From assembly GCA_038244055.1 (NCBI GenBank), contig JBBRTW010000174.1:1-13346 (forward strand): a stretch of 13,346 bases of DNA. Direction: 5' to 3'. The stretch is from DASPKW01 sp038244055 (GTDB lineage Bacteria > Planctomycetota > Phycisphaerae > Tepidisphaerales > Tepidisphaeraceae). The position numbers were made by a program, and so were the translations under genes. Under the pieces are notes generated by a model. That model was not told where the DNA came from. It was given only the letters and a program-made list of their open reading frames with translations, and made no database searches. The first letter of the stretch is position 1. Each line of letters begins with the position of its first letter. Below, in pieces: positions 7,427-13,346 of the stretch.

Positions 7427-8527
7427 ATGACAAGAAGAAAACTCCTCGCCTCCCTCCTCGCCGCCGCCGCGGTCCCCTCCCTCTCCGCGCTACCCGCCTT
7501 CGCCGCCGAAGCCCCCAAGGAAGCGGCCGGCGGGGCGGCCAAGAAGATCGGCATCGCCGCCCAGCCCAACCAGGTGCGCGGCGATGAGATCACCCCCGCC
7601 GCCCAGGCCGCCATCGAAAAAGGTCTCGCCTTCCTCGCCTCCCGCCAGGCCAAGAACGGCTCCTGGTCCGAAGGCTCCTCCGGCGCTGGCATCACCGGCC
7701 TGGGCGGCCTGGCCCTCATGTCCGCCGGAAATCTCCCCGGCCGCGGCAAGTACGGCGACAACGTCCAGAAAGCCGTCGAATATGTCTGCAACGCCACCCA
7801 GGAATCCGGCCTGATCGCCGCCGACAATTCCCACGGCCCGATGTACGGCCACGGCTTTGCAACCCTTTTCCTGGGCGAAGTCTACGGCATGACCGGCGAT
7901 GATGATGTGAAGGAAAAGCTCCAGAAAGCCGTCCGCCTCATCCAGAAAACCCAGAACAAAGAGGGCGGCTGGCGCTACCAGCCCGTCCCCTACGATGCCG
8001 ACATTTCCGTCACCATCTGCGAGATCATGGCCCTGCGCGCCGCCCGCGATGCGGGCATCAAGGTCGAGAAGGATGTCATCGACAAGTCCCTCGGCTACAT
8101 CAAGCGCTGCCAGTGCGGCGATGGCGGTTTCTCCTACGTCGCCGGCCAGGGCTCGGGCTCCGGCTTTGCCCGCTCGGCCGCGGGAGTGGCCGCCCTCTAC
8201 TACGGCGGCGTCTTCGAAGGCAACGATCTCAAGCGCGGCCTCGATTACCTGATCCAGTTCGTCCCCGGCAAGGGCGCATCGGATTCCGAAGGCCACTATT
8301 TCTACGGCCACTACTACGCCTGCCAGGCGATGTTCCTCGCCGGCGGCGATTACTGGGCCAAGTGGTACCCCGGCATCCGCGACCAGCTCGTCGCCCGCCA
8401 GAACCGCACCACCGGCGGCTGGTCCGGCGATGTCACCGACGAATACGCCACCGCCTTGGCCCTGATCGTTTTGCAAATGCCCCATCGCTACCTGCCCGTG
8501 TTCCACGGCAAAGGGCCGGGAGCTTGA
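7427..8527 (+). CDS. Exported prenyltransferase/squalene-oxidase-repeat (alpha toroid) protein
   Basis: A 366-residue protein of the terpenoid-cyclase-like alpha/alpha toroid fold. The N-terminus MTRRKLLASLLAAAAVPSLS ends in ALPAFAA and looks like a signal peptide with a twin-arginine-like TRRKLL; cleavage is likely near residue 27. QW-like repeats, each a helix followed by Gln then Gly-Gly-aromatic, appear at LASRQAKNGSW (70-80), IQKTQNKEGGWRYQP (172-186), IKRCQCGDGGFSYV (225-238) and LVARQNRTTGGWSGD (321-335), followed by DEYATALALIVLQMPHRYLPVF. Where squalene-hopene cyclases carry DxDD, this protein has YDADISVT (189-196), so the catalytic fourth Asp is missing. At 366 residues it is also much shorter than hopene cyclases (over 600). 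Family proteins often sit beside the VWA and coiled-coil genes in planctomycetes. A binding or structural role in the periplasm is more likely than triterpene cyclisation, but the substrate is unknown. Confidence 0.85.
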   Translation: MTRRKLLASLLAAAAVPSLSALPAFAAEAPKEAAGGAAKKIGIAAQPNQVRGDEITPAAQAAIEKGLAFLASRQAKNGSWSEGSSGAGITGLGGLALMSAGNLPGRGKYGDNVQKAVEYVCNATQESGLIAADNSHGPMYGHGFATLFLGEVYGMTGDDDVKEKLQKAVRLIQKTQNKEGGWRYQPVPYDADISVTICEIMALRAARDAGIKVEKDVIDKSLGYIKRCQCGDGGFSYVAGQGSGSGFARSAAGVAALYYGGVFEGNDLKRGLDYLIQFVPGKGASDSEGHYFYGHYYACQAMFLAGGDYWAKWYPGIRDQLVARQNRTTGGWSGDVTDEYATALALIVLQMPHRYLPVFHGKGPGA

Positions 8528-8534
8528 GGAAATC

Positions 8535-8687
8535 CGAATTTCGAATTTCGAAATACGAAACAAATTCAAATGTCCAATGTCCCAATGACCGAAACGGCCC
8601 CTCGCGTCTCGAAGGGCCGTTTCGGTCATTCTGATTTCCCTCTGATTTGAATTTGTTTCGGATTTCGAGCTTCGGATTTCGTGCTTT
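8535..8687. repeat. Heptamer-periodic palindromic repeat around a terminator
   Basis: Between the cyclase-like and NPCBM genes, the arm cgaaacaaattcaaat (8556-8571) is exactly complementary to 8645-8660. After one mismatch the pairing continues for seven more (8548-8554 with 8662-8668) and then patchily outward. Both flanks run in 7-base words: cgaattt twice, cgaaata, cgaaaca from 8535; and ggatttc, gagcttc, ggatttc, gtgcttt at 8660-8687. The centre (8608) nearly coincides with that of the enclosed GC-rich hairpin. The flanks are AT-rich compared with the surrounding genes. Probably a dispersed intergenic element. Confidence 0.72.
8584..8630. terminator. Strong symmetric stem-loop, probable terminator
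   Basis: aatgaccgaaacggccc (8584-8600) pairs perfectly with 8614-8630 over 17 bases. The 13-base loop can itself add a TCG/CGA stem. It lies 57 bases after the stop codon at 8527. The downstream run is only mildly T-rich (ctgatttccctctgattt), so intrinsic termination is likely but not textbook. The hairpin could work in either direction. Confidence 0.72.
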
Positions 8688-8739
8688 AACCCGTGTTTCA
8701 AAATGTCGAAAACCTCGTCAACCTGATAAACTCCCAACC

Positions 8740-10140
8740 ATGCTTCCCTACCGCATCCTCCTCTGCGCTCTCTGCGTCTCCGCGGTGAATATCCCCGTTT
8801 TCGCCGATGACGGCTGGTCCCTCACCACTTCCGACTTCAAGCGCCGCAGCGCCAACGTCAAATCCATCGATGAAACCGGCGTCAAGGCCCTCTACTACGG
8901 CAGCGCCGAGCCCGTCACCGTTCCCTGGGATAAATTCCTCCAGCTCGATCGCGGCGCTTCCACCGCCCAGCCGCGCGGGGCCTGGACCCTCCACCTGCTC
9001 AGCGGCGACCGACTCGGCGGCGAGCCGGTTTCGCTGGCCAACGACACGCTCGCCTGGCGCTCCCAGGCCGCCGGCGATCTCGCCATCCCGCTCAAGGAAA
9101 TCCGCGCCATCGCCCGCGGCCAGGATCCGGTTCCCTACGATGCCAACCAGACCGAAGACGTCGTCCGCCTCGCCAATGGCGACGTCGTCAAGGGCATTCT
9201 CTCCGGCTTCGATGCCGGCAAACTCCAGGTCAAGCAGGCCTCGGGCGACGCCCTGCCGGTCGATCTCGTTTCCGTCAGCCGAATCCTGCTCGCATCCGCC
9301 GGCAAGCCCGAATCCTCCGGCCAGCGCGGCTTCCGCATCCAGCTCTCCGATGGCTCGGTGCTGACCGCGCCCGGCGTCGCCGTCGCGCCGGCCGCCACGC
9401 AGATCGTCCTCACGCTCAATAACGGCGACAAGCGCCCGCTCGATCTCACCCAGGTCGTGCTTATCGAGCAGCTCAACGGCCCGGTCGCCTGGCTCAGCGC
9501 CCGCGTGCCCGATCAGACCGTCTACCAGCCGATGTTCGATGTCTCCTACCCTCCGCAGATGGATCGCAACTACAAGGGCGATCGCATCCGCTTCCAGGGC
9601 CGGGAGTTCACCCGCGGCATCGGCGTCCACGCCTACTGCAAGCTCGTCTACCAGCTCGATGGCAAGTTCAAGGTCCTCCGCATCCAGTACGCCTTGAACG
9701 ATGATGTCACCAAGGGCCGCGTCACCGTCCGCATCCTCCTCGATGACAAGGTCGTCCACGAGGCGAAGGATTTCCCCCCCAACAAACTCTCCCCGGCTCT
9801 GCTGATCGACCTCGGCAATGCCAAGACCCTCACCCTCGAAGCCCACCCCGGCGGCGACCCTTCCACCGATGACCGCACCAAATGGTCCATCGACACCCAG
9901 TCCCGCCTCAACTGGATCGAGCCGGCCCTGCTAAAGGAGAAGCCCGCCAACGACCCCGATCCGGTCCCCGTGCCGCCAACCCCCGCCACCAAGCCCACGA
10001 CATCAAAACCAGCCACGCCCAAACCCGTCGACCCCTCCCCCGCGGACAAGCCCGCCGCCAAACCGCCCGAAGCCACCACGCCCGCCAATCCCACAACCCC
10101 CGCGCAACTCGATCCCTCGAAGCCATCTCCAAAACCTTGA
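8740..10140 (+). CDS. Exported NPCBM-domain protein with four beta modules
   Basis: A 466-residue secreted protein. The signal peptide MLPYRILLCALCVSAVNIPV continues to FA, with cleavage likely before DDGW (23). Four similar segments of about 48 residues follow: 25-71, 80-127, 139-186 and 196-245. Each reads roughly hydrophobic-x-L-x-(S/N)GD-x-(L/V), then a Gly turn, a Leu strand, GD, Pro-(L/V) and a closing V/I strand; for example VVRLANGDVVKGILSG and FRIQLSDGSVLTAPG. They look like small SH3-like barrels. Residues about 260-395 match NPCBM, a carbohydrate-binding-module family: FQGREFTRGIGVHAYCKLVY, DGKFKVLRI, VTVRILLDDKVVHE, LLIDLGNAKTLTLEA. A Pro/Thr/Ala/Lys tail (400-466) may be a wall or matrix spacer. 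Translation from 8740 has no clear ribosome site; the longer frame from a TTG at 8647 would start inside a repeat and spoil the signal peptide. Probably a cell-surface sugar-binding protein; ligand unknown. Confidence 0.83.
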   Translation: MLPYRILLCALCVSAVNIPVFADDGWSLTTSDFKRRSANVKSIDETGVKALYYGSAEPVTVPWDKFLQLDRGASTAQPRGAWTLHLLSGDRLGGEPVSLANDTLAWRSQAAGDLAIPLKEIRAIARGQDPVPYDANQTEDVVRLANGDVVKGILSGFDAGKLQVKQASGDALPVDLVSVSRILLASAGKPESSGQRGFRIQLSDGSVLTAPGVAVAPAATQIVLTLNNGDKRPLDLTQVVLIEQLNGPVAWLSARVPDQTVYQPMFDVSYPPQMDRNYKGDRIRFQGREFTRGIGVHAYCKLVYQLDGKFKVLRIQYALNDDVTKGRVTVRILLDDKVVHEAKDFPPNKLSPALLIDLGNAKTLTLEAHPGGDPSTDDRTKWSIDTQSRLNWIEPALLKEKPANDPDPVPVPPTPATKPTTSKPATPKPVDPSPADKPAAKPPEATTPANPTTPAQLDPSKPSPKP

Positions 10141-10229
10141 GGCGCCGCGCGAGTTATCCGCACGGTGCCAGTTCTCCGCTTCGCTTACGGAGCGCGTCCC
10201 ACCGCGCCCCCAATCGATACGAGCCACAT

Positions 10230-10380
10230 CATGCTGAACGTCATTTCGAGGGAGCTTCAGGCGACCGAGGAATCTTGCCTCGATGGATTGGGCTGTTATT
10301 AGCCTGACCGACGGGCCAGCACGGATAGGCCAGATCCTTCAGGTCGCATAGCTCCCTTCAGGATGACAATGCCAGCCATG
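10230..10380. repeat. Imperfect palindrome in the convergent gap
   Basis: The 277-base gap between the convergent genes holds arms at 10240-10275 and 10332-10367. Paired blocks, with small bulges, are gtcat/atgac, agggagct/agctccct, gcgacc/ggtcgc and atct/agat. The outer flanks catgctg (10230) and the complement of the catg-containing end (10380) extend the similarity. Motifs such as gaggaatct and agatccttc with flanking gtcat and gatgac resemble a widespread bacterial intergenic repeat type that I recall but cannot name with certainty. It could serve as a shared terminator for both strands. A weak 5-base hairpin (10174-10178 with 10188-10192) lies between it and the upstream stop codon; I see nothing else in the gap. 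Confidence 0.68.
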
Positions 10381-10417
10381 GATTTCAGCAAGCCAACTTT
10401 GCATCTCATCCTCGGCC

Positions 10418-11839
10418 TCACTTCCCACTCTTCCCACTCTTCCCCTTCCCATCCTTTACCTGCACCGACGCCGGTTTAGCGCCCGCGTTCCTAACGCTCA
10501 ACGGCGCGACTCCAGTCAAATCCACGATCCCGGGCGTATAAAGTTCGACGTTCTTCCCGGGGACGATGGGAGCGCTCTCGAATGTGACCGATGAGGTCTG
10601 TACCGGCAGGCCATTGGCGTCGAACGTCAAAATGCACCCCGCGTTGGGGTTCCCGAAAGGGGGCGATCCGCCCATGCATAGCTTGCCGTCGCGGAAAACT
10701 TCAAAAGTCGCCTGCACCGCCGGCCCGGAGACATGATTGATGCCGACTGTATAAGTATCGCGGGGAAAACTGGCCGGCCACGATGTCAATTCGATCCCCC
10801 CCAGCGGCCCGCCCTGATGGTCGAACGCGATATGTCCGCCCGACCGGCTCGAGCTGAGGCTGAGTGTCGGGTAAACGGATTCGCCAGCGCCCAGGTTTCC
10901 GATCTGAAGGTCCAGGTTGGCGTTGCCCGTCCAGCGCAGGACGAAGTTCAGATTCCCCGGCAGCAGTCCGACCAGTTGCGAATCGTTGGGCACCGACCCG
11001 CCGCGAACGACACGGAAACCGGTGTCTCGATCCAGCGAGACCACCGCCCCGCGCGAGATCAGATCCGCCACCAGCGCCGCCTCCGCCCGATCGCGCGAGA
11101 GCGCGAATGTCGGATCGAGAACCGCCCGGTCCAGCGCCGTTTCGGCGGCCGTGCCCTTGTCCGCCTGGATGCGCGCCTTGCTGGCGCCGCCGAAGGCGAC
11201 CGATTGCTTCTTGAATGCCTGGAACTGCGCTCGTCCGGTCAGGCTGATCGCCTCGGGCGGGAATGGCCGGGAATCGGTCAGGCTCACCATCGTGCCGCGC
11301 ACCGCCAGGGTCGAGTTGGGGCTGCGGATCGTCGATTCGTGTTCTTCGCCGCCGGTGGTGATGTCGTATCGCGTCCTCCCATACTTCATCCCCAGGTCCG
11401 TCCTGACCTTGCCGCCCGCCTCGCGCACCGCCGTCAGGAGCTTCACCGTGCCCAGCCGATCCAGCGTGACCACCTGGCCGGGCGGGATGGCGAATTGAAT
11501 GGCGCTGCGCGGTCCCGTGCGGAATTCTCCCCCCTCATCCACCAGCATGCCTGCCTTGGCCGGTTGCCACTCCACGCCCTCCGCGACTTTGACCTCCGCC
11601 AGTCCGCGCGCCGCGGTGATGGTTGCGCGGAGCGGTTCCGCCTGCGCGGCGGCCGGCCCGGTGGCTGCCGGCACTGGGGCGGCCGGTCCGTTGGGAATGG
11701 GCTGCGACAGCGCCATTGTCGCCAGGACCATCGCGACCAGGGCCGCGCACAGTGTCGATGCGGACCATCTCCCGAATGCGCTGCGCGATCGTCGCTGGTT
11801 GACTCTTCGGTCGCCAGGTTTGCATTCGAATGACGGCAT
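10418..11839 (-). CDS. Exported FecR-domain protein with DUF2135-like beta domain
   Basis: A 473-residue protein. The start at 11839 is chosen because GGAGG lies six bases upstream; a TTG at 11854 would add five residues. A basic N-terminus (RRVNQRRSRS) and a hydrophobic stretch at about 27-45 form a signal peptide or anchor, followed by an Ala/Pro linker. The FecR domain covers about 73-215: GLAEVKVAEGVEWQPAKAG, a Gly-Glu-Phe-x-Thr-Gly turn, and STLAVRGTMVSL (176-187), the diagnostic VRGT strand. Residues about 289-385 (FVLRWTGNANLDLQIGN, GGHIAFDHQGGP, DTYTVGINHVSG) look like a DUF2135/YfaP-type beta sandwich; this is a tentative match. C388 and C402 could form a disulfide. The C-terminus is a short Lys/Gly/Ser repeat encoded by tandem 9-base units. 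No ECF sigma factor or TonB receptor is nearby, so a classical iron-signalling role is not supported. It lies 80 bases after the barrel gene and is probably co-transcribed with it. Confidence 0.85.
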   Translation of the reverse strand: MPSFECKPGDRRVNQRRSRSAFGRWSASTLCAALVAMVLATMALSQPIPNGPAAPVPAATGPAAAQAEPLRATITAARGLAEVKVAEGVEWQPAKAGMLVDEGGEFRTGPRSAIQFAIPPGQVVTLDRLGTVKLLTAVREAGGKVRTDLGMKYGRTRYDITTGGEEHESTIRSPNSTLAVRGTMVSLTDSRPFPPEAISLTGRAQFQAFKKQSVAFGGASKARIQADKGTAAETALDRAVLDPTFALSRDRAEAALVADLISRGAVVSLDRDTGFRVVRGGSVPNDSQLVGLLPGNLNFVLRWTGNANLDLQIGNLGAGESVYPTLSLSSSRSGGHIAFDHQGGPLGGIELTSWPASFPRDTYTVGINHVSGPAVQATFEVFRDGKLCMGGSPPFGNPNAGCILTFDANGLPVQTSSVTFESAPIVPGKNVELYTPGIVDLTGVAPLSVRNAGAKPASVQVKDGKGKSGKSGK

Positions 11840-11845
11840 GAAAAG

Positions 11846-11850
11846 CCTCC
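11846..11850 (-). promoter_or_regulatory. Ribosome binding site for the FecR-domain gene
   Basis: cctcc on the + strand reads GGAGG on the - strand, six bases before the ATG at 11839. It selects that ATG over the TTG at 11854. Confidence 0.85.
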
Positions 11851-11919
11851 GCAAGCGAAATGATCCAGCAATGGCAGCCGGGCCGGCCGCACCATTAGCG
11901 CCCGATCGCGCGCAATGAT

Positions 11920-13344
11920 TCAGAAGGCGAACGTGATCCCGGCGAAGAAGAACTGCCGGGCATCATCGTTGGCCATCGTGCCTGATTCGGGAAAGAAGAC
12001 ACCGTAACGCAGCGCCAACGTGACATCGCTGCTGATCTGCCAGTTGATGAAAAGATCCGGCTCCCACCCCAGAAATCGCCCGCGCTCGGTGGGCTCATCG
12101 ATCGGGCCGGCCGGGCTGGCCTTGGCGAAGGCGTACACATCCACGCCCGCCTGAAGCCGCTGCAGTGAAGGTTGCTGGATGAATGGAAATGTCGATGCCC
12201 CGATCCGCAGCGCCATCAGATTCGAAACCGGCGGCGCGAAGGCCAGCCCGGTATTGACCAGCCCAAACGCGTTGAACGCCCGATCGCGCGTGCCGGGCGT
12301 GTTCCCTTCAAAGGTGTTGGAAGTCTGGCCGCGGGTGGGGTCGCCCGAGGCCACGATCAGTTCCGCGCTGATGCGCGTCCGGCCAGTATCAGCGAGAAGG
12401 TAATCGAGACGAAGATCCGCCGCCCAGGCGCGGACCTCCTCCTGCGTCTGATCGATCGGGGCGAGCGTTCCACCGGCCGTCGAAAAACTGTTGGATAGAC
12501 CCTGTCCGCCTTCGTAAACCACCTCCGCCGCGTAAACCATCTGATCGCCCAGCGTGCCGGTCGACCCAGCGCCGATGTACCAGGTGTTGTAGTCGAAGCG
12601 CGTGCTGATGATGCCGGTCTCGCGCGTCTGGTCGTGATTGTAATCCTGCTGGAAGAGAACATACGCGTAAGGGCGGAGGCTGGGCGCGATCTGGAGCCCG
12701 ACCATCGCCCCGTAGAACCCGCGGAAAGTGTGGTCATCGAAGTGCGGCCGCGAAGAATCGAAATCCACCGTGTTATGCACCGGCGTCACCCCCGCCAGCA
12801 GGCCCACCGAGAGAATCCCCCATTTGGCATCGACCGTGACCCCATCGAGCACCTGCCCCAGCACCAGCCCGTTGGCCCAGTACGCAAGCTGACGCCCGGC
12901 CTGCACGACAAAACTGTCGTTGGTCGCGCGCCCCTCGTAGGCCGCGCGGTAGCGCTGGAGATCGAACCGGTAATACGCGCGATCGAAAAACAGATCGAAC
13001 TTGTCTCCCTCATTGTCGAAGCTGTCCCCCGGCGCGAAATCCTGCCACCGCGCGGTGCCGCGCCCGAAGAATTCGTGAACGCCATCGATATTGATCCGGC
13101 CATAGCCGACCAGATCGTACTGCCGCAGAATGTGCGTCTGATTGTTGAGATCCTGGATCAGGAAATAATTTGCCGAAAGGTAGCCGCCGTAATCGATCAG
13201 GGTTCGCTGCTCCACCGGTATGGCCGGATCGGCCTGGAGCGTGGTCTGCCGCTGAATCTGTTCGAGCTGCCTGGAAAAGCGCTCGACTGAACTCTGCGCC
13301 AGCGCGCTGAATGCAGCACCCGCAATCAGAATGGCCGACAATAC
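11920..13344 (-). CDS. Outer-membrane beta-barrel, alginate-export-like, 5'-partial
   Basis: At least 473 residues (numbered from a TTG at 13341). The frame is open to the window edge and the signal peptide (SAILIAGAAFSALAQ) lacks its basic N-region, so the true start is probably outside. After a short Gln-rich helix (20-35) come alternating strands rich in aromatic residues and Gly. Family-like marks include AGRQLAYW with DGV downstream (148-168), ASGDPTRG (331-338), FLGWEPDLFINWQ (423-435), RYGVFFPESG (445-454) and a terminal FAF. The last residue is Phe, the usual signal for outer-membrane insertion. The layout fits the alginate-export (Alginate_exp) porin family. That name covers many planctomycete barrels, so it does not prove alginate as substrate. 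It precedes the FecR-domain gene, and any promoter lies outside the window. Confidence 0.8.
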   Translation of the reverse strand, partial: VLSAILIAGAAFSALAQSSVERFSRQLEQIQRQTTLQADPAIPVEQRTLIDYGGYLSANYFLIQDLNNQTHILRQYDLVGYGRINIDGVHEFFGRGTARWQDFAPGDSFDNEGDKFDLFFDRAYYRFDLQRYRAAYEGRATNDSFVVQAGRQLAYWANGLVLGQVLDGVTVDAKWGILSVGLLAGVTPVHNTVDFDSSRPHFDDHTFRGFYGAMVGLQIAPSLRPYAYVLFQQDYNHDQTRETGIISTRFDYNTWYIGAGSTGTLGDQMVYAAEVVYEGGQGLSNSFSTAGGTLAPIDQTQEEVRAWAADLRLDYLLADTGRTRISAELIVASGDPTRGQTSNTFEGNTPGTRDRAFNAFGLVNTGLAFAPPVSNLMALRIGASTFPFIQQPSLQRLQAGVDVYAFAKASPAGPIDEPTERGRFLGWEPDLFINWQISSDVTLALRYGVFFPESGTMANDDARQFFFAGITFAF

Positions 13345-13346
13345 AA

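Noticed and set aside
7427..8527. Squalene-hopene cyclase
   Set aside because: Too short, exported, and without DxDD; only the fold is supported.
7490..8737. 415-residue - strand open frame
   Set aside because: Antisense to the QW-repeat protein and runs through the terminator and repeat region.
8647..8739. N-terminal extension of the NPCBM protein from a TTG
   Set aside because: The TTG lies inside a palindromic repeat, and the extension would bury the signal peptide that begins at 8740.
8698..9846. 382-residue - strand open frame
   Set aside because: Antisense to the NPCBM gene; acidic Gly/Ala/Leu shadow without motifs.
10733..11833. 366-residue + strand open frame
   Set aside because: Arg/Ala-rich antisense shadow of the FecR-domain gene, which has a clear ribosome site.

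Overview
This is a GC-rich bacterial window with six real protein genes: four on the + strand, then two on the - strand that converge on them. Gene content points to a planctomycete, possibly class Phycisphaerae. The evidence is a fused von Willebrand A / amidotransferase-like membrane protein beside a giant three-helix coiled-coil protein of the DUF4175 type, then an exported terpenoid-cyclase-fold protein and an NPCBM protein. The lineage is an inference from gene families and is not proven by any marker gene.

Positions 2-7139 hold a two-gene envelope block. Gene 1 (5' end outside the window) is a multi-pass membrane protein with a periplasmic VWA domain and a GATase1-like domain. Gene 2 is a 1431-residue membrane-anchored protein with beta domains, long Gln/Lys-rich coiled coils and a conserved C-terminal tail. 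In planctomycetes such genes usually follow MoxR ATPase, DUF58 and BatA-type genes, which would lie to the left of this window.

Positions 7427-10140 hold two exported proteins. One has QW-like repeats of the squalene-cyclase toroid but no DxDD catalytic motif. The other has four tandem beta modules, an NPCBM domain and a Pro/Lys/Thr-rich tail.

Positions 10418-13344 (- strand) hold a probable outer-membrane barrel of the alginate-export type (5' end outside the window) followed by an exported FecR-domain protein. The two read as a short operon.

Every gap between + strand genes, and the convergent gap, carries its own long imperfect palindrome: 2687-2807, 7165-7329, 8535-8687 and 10230-10380. 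The four are unrelated in sequence. Those in gaps 1 and 3 are built from 7-base words. These repeats are the least expected thing in the window. No mobile element, CRISPR array, RNA gene or defence system was seen, and the coding part looks like ordinary planctomycete envelope biology with unknown details.
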